A stretch of 64,000 nt of DNA from Bombella apis. Lineage in GTDB: Bacteria; Pseudomonadota; Alphaproteobacteria; Acetobacterales; Acetobacteraceae. The notes beneath the pieces were generated by a model that ran no database searches, had not been told where the DNA came from, and worked only from the letters and a program-made list of their open reading frames with translations. The position numbers and the translations under genes were made by a program. The stretch is from positions 310,001-374,000 of the forward strand of contig NZ_JAGJTM010000004.1 in assembly GCF_018221685.1 (NCBI RefSeq). Reading direction: 5' to 3'. This document shows, piece after piece, positions 48,757 to 57,525 of this stretch; the stretch's first letter is position 1, and each line of letters begins with the position of its first letter.

Positions 48757-48765
48757 AAGCCTCCG
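48746..48765. terminator. Bidirectional palindromic terminator with overlapping stop codons
   Basis: CGGAGGCTT (48746-48754) and AAGCCTCCG (48757-48765) form a perfect inverted repeat. The hemA stop TAA (48754-48756) and the minus-strand tpsB stop TAA (48755-48753) both lie at its centre, so the two convergent genes share one hairpin and no spacer. Confidence 0.8.
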
Positions 48766-50654
48766 ACAATCTGAAAGTCGCAGAAGGTCCCACGACGGTT
48801 TGCCAGTTCCGTCGTGTGGATGCGGCGTAGGCGGATGCCAGCATCAAAAGTGACGTTGATGTGCTGGTTCAGGCTGCCGGTAAGGTCGGCGCCTACGCTG
48901 GCGAGGGTGGCCGCCCGGGCGCCCGTGCCCACATGGTGGACCTGCCGGTTGTCCGCCCAGTCCCAGAAGATGCCAAGCTTGTTGCTGTCCGGCTGTCCCG
49001 GCGTGGGCAGGTGAGCCAGCTGGAGCAGGGAGAGAGCGGGAGTGAAGACTTCCTCGCTGACGGCATTGCTGTTGCTGCCGAAGGATGTATTGGCAAAATA
49101 GCCACGGGCATTGCCCATGCCGCCGATCATGAGCTGTTCACTATAGAGCAGGTTCTTGCTGGCCCGCTGGAATGTTACCTTCGTTGTGGAAGAAAAGCCG
49201 TAGGGCAGGTTCTGTGTCCGGGTGAGCATCAGCCGGTCATAGACATAATTGGGGCTGGAGAGAGGGAAGATGCTCTCATAGGCTCGCCGCGTATCATTTT
49301 TCATCAGGCCGCCGGGACCGTAGAAAAACTGGTTGTTGATCTGCGTCTGCCCCCACGGGTCCTGTATGGACCCTGTATAGCCCACGACAAACTGGGCCGT
49401 GGCGGCTTTGGAGAGCGTGATGGTGTGGGCATGGTAGAACTGGTCGGAATGGGTGTTTTTCCAGTCAAAACCGAGCTGGATCATGCCGTCCAGCCCGGCA
49501 TCCCGGCCAAGGGCAATATGGTCGAACATGTGCAGCCAGCGCAGTGAAATCTGCCCGCTGAGACCCCGGTTTATGAGGCCCGGCGTGTTGCTGGTCGGGT
49601 GGGAGAGGGCATAGTTCCCGAAAATCTGCAAGGCATTATGGCCGAGGAGCGGGATGGTCCAGCTGCCCGTGTGGTTGTCGAACCGGTTCATGAAGGTGCG
49701 GTTGAACTGGTAGGTCAGTATCTGCCCCAGCCCGAAAGCATTGCCCCATGAGGCCCCCGTGTACCAGTTGAGCCGGCCCAGTGAGCGGTCCGCCTGATTG
49801 TTCATGGCGGCATAGCCATAGACGGGAAAGCGGTCTGTCACGTTGATGTCCACATCCGTGCTGCCGGGGTGGCTGCCGGGGCGGTAGATGAGGTCCGCCG
49901 TGCGGAAGGGGTTGAGGTTCAGCCAGTCCAGGTCTGTCTGGAGGGCCGTCAGGGCCATGGTCTGGTTGGGAGTGAGGTTGCTGGCCTGCCGGACCTGCCA
50001 GGCAGGTGTCCAGCGGTTGCCATGCACGGTGATGCGGTCAAGCCGGTATTCCGAGACATCAATATGCAGCACGCCCCCGTGTACACGCTGGGGAGGCACG
50101 GTGATGCTGATGAAGGCCCGGTCATGCTGGCGGAAGAAGATGGCGATGGCTCCCGTCAGCTCATGCATTTTCTGGAATGTCAGAGGATGGCCGATATAGG
50201 GGAGGATTACCCGATAGAGACCGGGTGCGTGGCTCAGCTTCAGCCCTTCGGAAGAAATGGGCTGCTGGGCTGTTCTGTTGCCTGTATGGCCTGCCGGCTG
50301 CAGGATGACGGCCTGGAGGCGGGGCAGGGCGAGAGTGTCTTCCAGATGAGGGGTCGGGTTGGGGCCCGCAGTCCCCGGCTGGAGAGGGATGATGGGGTGG
50401 GATGGTGGTGTACGGCTGGTATCCGGTTCGGTCCCCCTGGTATCGGCAGAGGGCCTGCCGATCGTATGATGATTGAAAAACCCCAGGGGGGTGGGCAGGG
50501 CTGTAGCCGGAATCCCGGCGGGGGTGCTGGCCGGAGGAATGGTCTGGGCCATGGCTGTTCCCGGTAGAAACAGGGCCGCCAGAGCCATGGCGGACCCGCA
50601 GGACGGGAAAGAGAGGACGGGCAGGGCGAAAAGACGGAACGGGCTGACGGTCAC
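48753..50654 (-). CDS. TpsB outer-membrane transporter (ShlB/FhaC/HecB family)
   Basis: This 633-residue protein has a signal peptide ending at about residue 36 ([10 protein letters not shown]) and a Pro/Thr-rich linker. A POTRA-type region follows at about 140-285 ([48 protein letters not shown]). A C-terminal beta-barrel carries the loop-6 motif GNARGYF (VRGY-like) and ends in VGGF. TpsB proteins export a single partner across the outer membrane. The GTG start at 50654 overlaps the TGA of the upstream gene (GTGA). No large TpsA with a classic haemagglutination N-domain is in this window. Confidence 0.9.
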   Translation of the reverse strand: MTVSPFRLFALPVLSFPSCGSAMALAALFLPGTAMAQTIPPASTPAGIPATALPTPLGFFNHHTIGRPSADTRGTEPDTSRTPPSHPIIPLQPGTAGPNPTPHLEDTLALPRLQAVILQPAGHTGNRTAQQPISSEGLKLSHAPGLYRVILPYIGHPLTFQKMHELTGAIAIFFRQHDRAFISITVPPQRVHGGVLHIDVSEYRLDRITVHGNRWTPAWQVRQASNLTPNQTMALTALQTDLDWLNLNPFRTADLIYRPGSHPGSTDVDINVTDRFPVYGYAAMNNQADRSLGRLNWYTGASWGNAFGLGQILTYQFNRTFMNRFDNHTGSWTIPLLGHNALQIFGNYALSHPTSNTPGLINRGLSGQISLRWLHMFDHIALGRDAGLDGMIQLGFDWKNTHSDQFYHAHTITLSKAATAQFVVGYTGSIQDPWGQTQINNQFFYGPGGLMKNDTRRAYESIFPLSSPNYVYDRLMLTRTQNLPYGFSSTTKVTFQRASKNLLYSEQLMIGGMGNARGYFANTSFGSNSNAVSEEVFTPALSLLQLAHLPTPGQPDSNKLGIFWDWADNRQVHHVGTGARAATLASVGADLTGSLNQHINVTFDAGIRLRRIHTTELANRRGTFCDFQIVGGF

Positions 50655-51358
50655 GGGGCAGCAGCACCGGGGAGAGCACTGTTGCGCAGCTCCACATCTC
50701 CATCAGGCAGGGTTTCCGCCTTGTTGACGGGAATTTCGCTGGAGCGGTTTCCCGCAAGGGTAAAGGCATTCCCGTCGGCACTGGCCAGGCTGGCGGCGGC
50801 ATCCAGCGTCAGGGCGCTGTCGCTGGAGCCGGTGCGGGCGCAGGGTTCCGGGAGAATGTAAAGCCCGGTCGGGCCGAAGGAGGCATTCAGGGTGGCACGG
50901 CGTGCCCTGGGCGCCTTGGGGTCTGTCGTGGTCAGGTCGGGTTGGGTGCTGACTCCGATGGTTACCGTCTCGAACCCTTTGCCGTGTCTCAGCGTGCCGA
51001 AGCGGTACGGCGTGTGTGGCACTGCAGTTTTCATGGAGGTTGGCAGATGGGCCGTGCCCGGTGTCTGGCACCCGCCGGGAGAGACAAGCAGCCCGTTGGG
51101 CGCTGTGACCGTGCCATCCGCTGCAATATGGTAAAGTTCCCCGGTGAGGCTGGTCTGGTTCTTTATGGGGGAATGGGTGTTGCCCACGACACTGTCGAGC
51201 ATCGTGTTGGCGGTGGTTGCGCTCCGGGCGCCCGGGGAATAACCGGCCACCGGTGTGCTCTGGCCCAATGCTGACCGGGGAGCAGAGACATACAGTACAC
51301 CGCCAGCCAGCAGGGCAGGCAGGATTCTGGTCAGAATGGCTGTGGTGCAGGCACCCAT
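50651..51358 (-). CDS. Small exported protein coupled to tpsB
   Basis: This protein of about 235 residues has a signal peptide (ILPALLAGGVLYVSAPRSALGQ, cleavage near residue 34). The mature part has two pairs of Cys (CQTPG and CARTG among them), SLTGELYHIAADG, TAPNGLLVSPGG, and a tail LPDGDVELRNSALPG. I do not recognise the family. The NGLL-type strand is faintly reminiscent of TPS secretion domains but this is not established. It overlaps tpsB by four bases, so it is the best candidate for the passenger or accessory of that transporter. ATG 51358 is chosen; GTG 51403 is upstream. Confidence 0.65.
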   Translation of the reverse strand: MGACTTAILTRILPALLAGGVLYVSAPRSALGQSTPVAGYSPGARSATTANTMLDSVVGNTHSPIKNQTSLTGELYHIAADGTVTAPNGLLVSPGGCQTPGTAHLPTSMKTAVPHTPYRFGTLRHGKGFETVTIGVSTQPDLTTTDPKAPRARRATLNASFGPTGLYILPEPCARTGSSDSALTLDAAASLASADGNAFTLAGNRSSEIPVNKAETLPDGDVELRNSALPGAAAP

Positions 51359-51465
51359 GACAGATGACCCCCCCCTTGGTGGACAGACAATGCAGCCGTT
51401 CACGGACAGGGGATGTATAAAGTATCTTTCATGAGTGGCAAAGTATTTCGGGGGAGTGGGAACAG

Positions 51466-51502
51466 TCCCGGCGGGTCCCGATATGGTCGGGACAGGCCGG
51501 GA
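51466..51502. promoter_or_regulatory. Long hairpin between Hint gene 3 and the tps genes
   Basis: TCCCGGC-GG-GTCCCGA (51466-51481) pairs with TCGGGAC-AG-GCCGGGA (51487-51502), giving two perfect seven-base-pair stems around a two-by-two internal loop and a five-base apex. It starts seven bases after the Hint stop and lacks a T-tract. It may stop exonucleases or set unequal expression within the operon. Confidence 0.6.
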
Positions 51503-51508
51503 GGGGCC

Positions 51509-53200
51509 TCATCTCTGTGCCACACTTTCAGGCAGGGCAATGGTTGGCTGGGTTATCCCGGCTTCATCAACATAGGGCCCTTCCGCCAGGAGCTGGATGC
51601 TCAGCATGTCCCGCTCATGAATGGCGGGAAACTCTTCCAGAGAGAGGAGGGCGTTACCGTTTGTCCAGCGGCAGGGGCTGTTCTCCACCACATCCCAGCC
51701 GGAAGCGTGGGGATCCAACATATGGGATGTCAGGCTGTGGGTCTGCTTTTCCTGGTACAGCTCCACGGCACCGACGAGGACACCGAGGAAACGGCGGTCA
51801 TCCACATAGGGGCCGATGGTGTCGCAGGGGCGGCTTGTGCGGGAGCGAAGGTAAAGGGCTGTCACGCCTTCCGGCAGAAGGAAGATGGCCCGGTCCTGTA
51901 TCCGGCGGACAGGATAGAGAACGTCCCCGGCATTGGTGACCAGATGGAAGTCTGAATCCTGCACCAGGGAGACAGGTGGTACCTGCCGGGCAAAACCGAG
52001 GGCACGCGCCCGCTCGTCCAGCGCCTCATGCAGTGGCCGGATGGAGGCGGTATCCACGGTCAGCGGAGCGCAGGCATCCTTTTCCCAGCTCTTGGAGGGC
52101 GGGAAGGCCACGACATTTCCTTCCTGGAGGAAAGTCATCTCATGGAAATTGCGGCGGCTGCTGCCGCTGAGATAACTTTCCGTCATCACGCTGTTGGCAC
52201 GGACGATGCTGTGCTCTGCCGTCTCAAAGTGATAATAGTCGTAAGAGAGACGTTCACGGTCATAGTGGATGGACCGGTGATTGACGAGCATCCGCACCGG
52301 GACGAAATGGCCATCAAGATAGAGCGTGTGCTCTGATGTTACATACAGGTCGGCATCAGGGCAGCCATCTCCCAGTGCATTTTTTCTGATGCAGACGGCA
52401 TAGCCTGCCCGGTCATCCGGCAGATGGGGCTGGACATCGATACGGCCCCGCCCTGCCCATGTTATCGGCTCCAGCTTCTGGTTGCCGTCAGGGCCGGTCA
52501 GGACGAGGTCACCGACAGCGAGAGTTTCGACAGCCCGAGGCCCAGCATCCGTCATGATCATGGACCCGGGGAGGAAGCAGGCAATGTCGATGTTGGTGAC
52601 GCCGGTGTCAAAGGTCCAGTCGACATTGCTGAGTGTTACAGGCGATCCCGGTGTCGCTGGGCTGCCCTGATTCAGGGAATCAAAGCCCGTATTGGGGACA
52701 AGCTGTAGATAGAGATAATGCTTCCCGGTTTGGACGGCTGCTGCCAGATTGGACAGGCCAAGATACGTCTGTTGTTCGTCAGGAGGAAGAGGGGCATACT
52801 GTTGCCCGTCCCCGATCTGTTTTATGAATTGAACATTCTTTATCGCAAACTCTGCAACGACAGAAGGAGTTGGAGGAATGACATCCCTGTAGGTAAACGA
52901 ACCTACATAAGACAGGTACGTTACAGCAAAAACATTTGTGTTGGGGATATGCATGAGGACAACAGCCTTGTCCCCCGACTGGCTTATGTTCACGCCCTGG
53001 ACCATGGCCAGCTGATATATCGGCTGGGCAGAAGTGAGCTGGTTTGTTGCAGTGAGCCGGGTATTGAAAACGTTCCCGGTCGCTGGGTTCGGGAGGGTCT
53101 CCGGACCAAACCAGAAGCCGGGGAGACCAGCAGTATTGCCGCCCCCTGTATCAGGAGACAGGTTGGAGTACTTCTGTGGTTTTTCCCATGTGATTGACAT
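51509..53200 (-). CDS. Hint_2 domain protein 3, upstream of the TPS genes
   Basis: This 563-residue protein has an N-terminal passenger of 207 residues unrelated in sequence to those of proteins 1 and 2, then a Hint domain beginning at Cys208 (IACFLPGSMIMT). The domain has ITWAGRGRIDV, LYVTSEHTLYL and IVRANSVMTESYL, and a C-terminal domain has RPCDTIGPYVDDRRFLGVLVG. The Hint and C-terminal parts are clearly shared with the other two proteins. No signal peptide is seen. ATG 53200 follows GGAG. The gene heads a minus-strand group with a small exported protein and TpsB, so delivery to the cell surface or a role in processing is plausible but unproven. Confidence 0.83.
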   Translation of the reverse strand: MSITWEKPQKYSNLSPDTGGGNTAGLPGFWFGPETLPNPATGNVFNTRLTATNQLTSAQPIYQLAMVQGVNISQSGDKAVVLMHIPNTNVFAVTYLSYVGSFTYRDVIPPTPSVVAEFAIKNVQFIKQIGDGQQYAPLPPDEQQTYLGLSNLAAAVQTGKHYLYLQLVPNTGFDSLNQGSPATPGSPVTLSNVDWTFDTGVTNIDIACFLPGSMIMTDAGPRAVETLAVGDLVLTGPDGNQKLEPITWAGRGRIDVQPHLPDDRAGYAVCIRKNALGDGCPDADLYVTSEHTLYLDGHFVPVRMLVNHRSIHYDRERLSYDYYHFETAEHSIVRANSVMTESYLSGSSRRNFHEMTFLQEGNVVAFPPSKSWEKDACAPLTVDTASIRPLHEALDERARALGFARQVPPVSLVQDSDFHLVTNAGDVLYPVRRIQDRAIFLLPEGVTALYLRSRTSRPCDTIGPYVDDRRFLGVLVGAVELYQEKQTHSLTSHMLDPHASGWDVVENSPCRWTNGNALLSLEEFPAIHERDMLSIQLLAEGPYVDEAGITQPTIALPESVAQR

Positions 53201-53500
53201 GACTGTTCTCCAGTAGGGTGCAGACCGTCGATGATTCTGTACGAAATAGGGAGATGATGATGAGGCTCTGTGGTATTTTTGTGGTGTAATTTCAGCGATG
53301 GTATCTGAATTCCTTGAATGGTATTAGAAAAAGAAAAGATTTTCCTGTTAATGAATTGTATTATTTTTCACTAACATAGTATTAATCAATTTATTATTGA
53401 ATTTTTATTAATTTCTGTTCCTCCCTTGAATGTGGGTAACAGACCTGTGTGCCCTCTCCTCTTTTGCAGGAGAGGCAGGGTGGATATGATGGGAGCCGAA
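53201..53500. other. AT-rich divergent intergenic region
   Basis: No gene is supported. The segment 53270-53420 is very AT-rich, including TTAATCAATTTATTATTGAAT near 53380-53400. It should contain promoters for the Hint-tps group (minus strand) and the small gene before cvpA (plus strand). No single promoter stands out enough to call. Confidence 0.5.
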
Positions 53501-53809
53501 ATGACACAGTCTGCACGATATGGGCCAGCCATGGCTGGGGTCAGAAACAAGGATGGGCAGGAATGCAAGATGCTGGCCGAGCAGGCTACCGATTGTCTTC
53601 TGGACTATCTGTACGGGGAGCCGAAGGCCCTGGTCGAGGATAGTGCGGTGTTCCTGCTGGAGATACGGAAGATATGGCAGCAGCATGGTGTGGATGAAAG
53701 TGCCATCTGGCAGGAACTGAGTGAGCGGATTGACCTTTCATCCGATTTGCTGAAACGTGGCATCCGGGCCCGCAAGGGGGGCCGTTACCGCTCCACGAAA
53801 CTGCCCTGA
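53501..53809 (+). CDS. Small hypothetical protein upstream of cvpA
   Basis: This 102-residue, mostly helical protein contains QATDCLLDYLYGEP, SAVFLLEIRKIWQQHGVDESAIWQELSERIDL and a basic C-terminus (LLKRGIRARKGGRYRSTKLP). There is no signal peptide or membrane segment. The family is not recognised. The ATG at 53501 is preferred because GGAG lies six bases upstream; two earlier ATGs (53486, 53489) and a TTG are in frame. cvpA follows 52 bases later on the same strand, with purF beyond, so it may be cotranscribed with them. Confidence 0.55.
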   Translation: MTQSARYGPAMAGVRNKDGQECKMLAEQATDCLLDYLYGEPKALVEDSAVFLLEIRKIWQQHGVDESAIWQELSERIDLSSDLLKRGIRARKGGRYRSTKLP

Positions 53810-53861
53810 CAGGCTGGTGGCAGGTAGCGGGATTGATGGTGGAAGAGCGACGGGAGCCGCA

Positions 53862-54416
53862 ATGACAGGCCTGCACGGAACGTTTCTGGAGCATCTTGGC
53901 GCGATGGACTGGGCCATGCTGGTTCTTGTTGGCCTGTCGGCCCTCTGGGGGCTGGTGAGAGGGCTTTCGCACGAGAGCGGAGCCCTGCTGGTCTGGATAG
54001 GCAGTTTCTGGCTGGTAGGCCGCTGGGGGGGCGTGGCCTTGTCCCATCTGGCTCCGCTTGTTTCTCCTACCTTTCAGGGGACGGCTGTTTTCACCTGGGG
54101 CGGGCGGCTGGGGCTGTTCGTTCTGGTCATGATTGTTCTGAATCTGGTGACCAGCCAGCTGGCCCGTGGCATGAGAGGGCTGCTCTCCGGCCCCTTGGAC
54201 GCGCTGCTTGGGGCTGGTTTCGGGCTGGTGCGGGGTTATGTCGTGCTGGTGCTGCTCTTCTGTGCGGGCAGCTATCTGGCGCAGGACTGGCTGGAAGCCG
54301 CCATGCAGGGGAGCGTCCTTGCACCCTTCGTGGTGCGTGGCGTGGCTTTTTTGCAGGGATATATACCGCTTTCATGGTCGGAACATCTTGCCTTTCTGCC
54401 ATCGAATAGCCATTGA
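53862..54416 (+). CDS. cvpA: CvpA family membrane protein
   Basis: This 184-residue inner-membrane protein has four hydrophobic segments. It shows the CvpA features DWAMLVLVGLSALWGLVRGLSHESGALLVWIGSF at the N-terminus and LLSGPLDALLGAGFGLVRGYVVLVLL in the last third. CvpA proteins are needed for colicin V production in E. coli and affect envelope homeostasis; the name reflects family only. ATG 53862 follows GGGAGCC. purF lies 140 bases downstream, the cvpA-purF order found across proteobacteria. Confidence 0.9.
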   Translation: MTGLHGTFLEHLGAMDWAMLVLVGLSALWGLVRGLSHESGALLVWIGSFWLVGRWGGVALSHLAPLVSPTFQGTAVFTWGGRLGLFVLVMIVLNLVTSQLARGMRGLLSGPLDALLGAGFGLVRGYVVLVLLFCAGSYLAQDWLEAAMQGSVLAPFVVRGVAFLQGYIPLSWSEHLAFLPSNSH

Positions 54417-54556
54417 AGGGGGGTCGCAGGCATCACCCTGACGGACAGGCTGCCCTGAAGAAGGGCAATGGCCGGTTTTTTCAAGGGGTTGGCTGCCTGT
54501 GCCGCTGTGCCACTTAGATATGAGCGGGATTCGCCCGTCAGGTTTGCTCCATCGAT

Positions 54557-55999
54557 ATGTCTTTTCCTGAATCGTCCAGTCGTCCCTATGAGGAATGTGG
54601 TGTTTTTGGTGTCTGGGGTGTGCCGAATGCGGCAGCGCTGACAGCTCTCGGCCTGCATGCCCTCCAGCATCGTGGTCAGGAGGCGGCCGGTATCGTCAGT
54701 TTTGATGGCGATACGTTCCACCAGCACAAGGCGCTGGGCCTTGTCGGGGATGTGTTTGGCAATCAGGACGTGATAGCAGGCCTGCCGGGGGAGGCGGCCA
54801 TAGGGCACAACCGTTATGGCACAACGGGTGGCAGCCATGTGCGCAATGTCCAGCCCATCTATGCCGATTACGCCTTTGGTGGTCTGGCCGTGGCCCATAA
54901 TGGCAATCTGACCAATGCCGCCACCCTGCGCAAGGCGCTGGTAAAGCGTGGCTGTATTTTCCATTCCACGATGGATACGGAGGTCATCGTCCATCTTGTC
55001 GCCATTTCGCTCTATGACACGGTGATCGAGCGGTTGATGGATGCGGCAAAGAAGATCAAGGGGGCTTATTCCCTCATTACCCTGACACCGGATGACGGGA
55101 TGCTGGGGATGAGGGACCCGCTGGGCGTGCGACCGCTGGTTCTGGGCCGCATGCCCGGGCATGAGGACAAACAGGGCGGCTGGGTGCTGGCCAGTGAGAC
55201 CTGTGCGCTGGACATCATCGGTGCTGACTATGTGCGTGACATCGAGCCGGGTGAAATTGTCGTCATCAATGCGGATGGGGTGAAATCTCTCTGGCCGTTT
55301 GGGGATGTTGGCCGCCGGTTCTGCATTTTTGAATACATCTATTTTGCCCGGCCGGATTCCGTGCTGGAGGGACAGTCAGTCTATGAAGTGCGGACCCGCA
55401 TCGGTGGCGAATTGGCCCGGGAGAGTGGGGTCGACGCTGATGTGGTCGTGCCTGTGCCGGATTCTGGCGTGCCTTCTGCCATCGGGTATGCTCATGAGAG
55501 TGGCCTGCCCTATGAGATGGGCATCGTGCGCAACCATTATGTAGGCCGGACGTTCATCCAGCCGACCGATCAGGTCCGTAATCTTGGCGTGAAGATGAAA
55601 CACTCGGCCAATAAGGCCGTGCTGGAAGGACGCCGGGTCATTCTGGTGGACGATTCCATCGTGCGCGGCACGACATCCCGCAAGATTGTGGACATGGTCC
55701 GGGCAGCGGGAGCGAAGGAGGTGCACATGCGCATCACTTCTCCACCGACCAAACATCCCTGCTTCTACGGGATTGATACGCCCTCCGAGAAGCATCTTCT
55801 GGCCGCCCGTCATTCGCTGGAAGAGATGTGCAAGGCCATCAATGCGGACAGTCTGGCGTTCATCAGTTTCGATGGCCTCTACCGTGCCCTTGGTCATCAG
55901 GGGCGCCCGGTGGAGAACCATACAAACTGCGATGCCTGCTTCTCCGGGGATTACCCTATCACACTGGTGGACAAGGATGGCAATCTGATCCAGCAGTAA
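54557..55999 (+). CDS. purF: Amidophosphoribosyltransferase
   Basis: PurF catalyses the first committed step of purine synthesis, PRPP plus glutamine to phosphoribosylamine. The 480-residue protein has an Ntn-hydrolase glutaminase domain. Cys14 in EECGVFGVWG is the nucleophile exposed after removal of a 13-residue propeptide; HRGQEAAGI and GHNRYGTTGG follow. The phosphoribosyltransferase domain has the PRPP loop VILVDDSIVRGTTS. The C-terminal region has CYS-rich HTNCDACFSGDYP. ATG 54557 has a weak ribosome-binding site. Confidence 0.97.
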   Translation: MSFPESSSRPYEECGVFGVWGVPNAAALTALGLHALQHRGQEAAGIVSFDGDTFHQHKALGLVGDVFGNQDVIAGLPGEAAIGHNRYGTTGGSHVRNVQPIYADYAFGGLAVAHNGNLTNAATLRKALVKRGCIFHSTMDTEVIVHLVAISLYDTVIERLMDAAKKIKGAYSLITLTPDDGMLGMRDPLGVRPLVLGRMPGHEDKQGGWVLASETCALDIIGADYVRDIEPGEIVVINADGVKSLWPFGDVGRRFCIFEYIYFARPDSVLEGQSVYEVRTRIGGELARESGVDADVVVPVPDSGVPSAIGYAHESGLPYEMGIVRNHYVGRTFIQPTDQVRNLGVKMKHSANKAVLEGRRVILVDDSIVRGTTSRKIVDMVRAAGAKEVHMRITSPPTKHPCFYGIDTPSEKHLLAARHSLEEMCKAINADSLAFISFDGLYRALGHQGRPVENHTNCDACFSGDYPITLVDKDGNLIQQ

Positions 56000-56021
56000 G
56001 TGGGTCAAGCCCACGCTGCAT

Positions 56022-56060
56022 AAAAAAGGGCCTAGCGGCTGGTTCTGCCAGGCCTTTTTT
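56022..56060. terminator. Bidirectional terminator between purF and fumC
   Basis: AAAAAAGGGCCTAGC (56022-56036) pairs with GCCAGGCCTTTTTT (56047-56060), with one bulge and one mismatch, giving A-tract and T-tract on either side. It suits both convergent genes. Confidence 0.75.
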
Positions 56061-56078
56061 GTGTGTGGATGCTGCCTC

Positions 56079-57485
56079 TCAGTTTTTGGGTGGTTTGATG
56101 TTCGGCTGGAGCATCAGTTTCGGGTCGGCCACACGGTCATACTCCTCACCTGTCATGAAGCCGAGAGCCAGCGCACTCTGGCGGGGGCTGAGACCGTTCT
56201 CCACGGCATGGTGAGCGACCTGCGAGGCTCTGTCATACCCAATGCTGGGGGACAGGGCCGTGACCAGCACAAGGGAATGGTCCAGCTGCTGGCGGATATG
56301 GTCCTCATTGGCGGTCGTGCCCTCGATGAGGAAGCGGCGGAAATTTTCCATGCCGTCATGCAGCAGGGTCAGGCTCTGCATGATGTTCTGGATCATCACG
56401 GGCTTGTAGGCGTTCATGTCTAGCATTCCGCCAGCGCCTGCCATGCCTACGACCACGTCATTGCCCATGACCTGAAGGCACAGCATCGTCAGGGCTTCGG
56501 CCTGTGTGGGGTTGATCTTGCCGGGCATGATGGAAGAGCCGGGTTCATTCACCGGCAGGTTCAGCTCACCCAGCCCCGCCCGGGGTCCGCAGGCCAGCAG
56601 GCGGATGTCGTTGGCGATCTTGAAGAGGCTGCCCGCCAGCGTCCGCAGGGTAGAGGAGAGATGCACCAGAGCATCATGCGCTCCCTGCAGGGCAAATTTG
56701 TTGGCCCCGCTGGTGAAGTCCAGCTGGGTGAGGCGGGCAATCTCCTTGCAGGCCCGGGCAGCGAACTGCGGGTCGGTGTTCACGCCCGTACCAAGGGCCG
56801 TCCCCCCCAGAGCCAGCGGCAGCAGTCCGTCACGGGCCTGCTCCAGCCGCTGGAGGTTGTCTTCCAGCATCCCGGCATAGCCTTCCCATTCCTGTCCCAG
56901 CGTGATGGGCACGGCATCCTGAAGATGTGTCCGTCCTACCTTGACGATATGCTTCCACTGTGCGGCTTTGTGGGCAATGGCCCCGTGCAGACGTTCCAGC
57001 GCCGGGATCAGGCGGCGATGGGCCGTCAGGGCGCTGGCGATGTACATGGCACTGGGGAAGGTGTCGTTGGTGGATTGTGCCATGTTTACATGGTCATTCG
57101 GGTGCAGCGGCTTCTTGCTGCCCAGTTTCTGCCCGGTCATCTGGCTGGCCCGGTTGGCGATGACCTCATTGACATTCATGTTGAACTGCGTGCCGGAGCC
57201 AGTCATCCAGACATGGAGAGGGAAGTGCCGGTCATGCATTCCGCTCATGATCTCGTCACAGATGCGGACGATGAGCTCTGCCTTGTCCTTTTCCAGCCGT
57301 CCGCTGGCCGCATTGGCTACGGCGCAGGCCCGCTTGAGAATGGCATAGGCCTCGATCATCTCACGGGGGATGAGTTCCTGCCCGATGCTGAAATAGCGGA
57401 GTGACCGCTGGGTCTGGGCCCCCCAGAGGGCTGTCTGGGGAACGTCGATCGGGCCGAGGCCATCAGTTTCTGTACGGTTTGCCAT
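56079..57485 (-). CDS. fumC: Class II fumarate hydratase
   Basis: FumC is the iron-independent fumarase interconverting fumarate and malate. The 468-residue product has [31 protein letters not shown], the B-site [36 protein letters not shown] with the catalytic His, and the family signature [16 protein letters not shown] 57485 follows AGGACC. The malic enzyme gene ends 40 bases upstream on the same strand, so both probably belong to one transcript that handles malate. Confidence 0.97.
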   Translation of the reverse strand: MANRTETDGLGPIDVPQTALWGAQTQRSLRYFSIGQELIPREMIEAYAILKRACAVANAASGRLEKDKAELIVRICDEIMSGMHDRHFPLHVWMTGSGTQFNMNVNEVIANRASQMTGQKLGSKKPLHPNDHVNMAQSTNDTFPSAMYIASALTAHRRLIPALERLHGAIAHKAAQWKHIVKVGRTHLQDAVPITLGQEWEGYAGMLEDNLQRLEQARDGLLPLALGGTALGTGVNTDPQFAARACKEIARLTQLDFTSGANKFALQGAHDALVHLSSTLRTLAGSLFKIANDIRLLACGPRAGLGELNLPVNEPGSSIMPGKINPTQAEALTMLCLQVMGNDVVVGMAGAGGMLDMNAYKPVMIQNIMQSLTLLHDGMENFRRFLIEGTTANEDHIRQQLDHSLVLVTALSPSIGYDRASQVAHHAVENGLSPRQSALALGFMTGEEYDRVADPKLMLQPNIKPPKN

Positions 57486-57525
57486 GATGAAGAGGTCCTG
57501 CCGGAAGTAGGGTGAAAAGGGAGGG

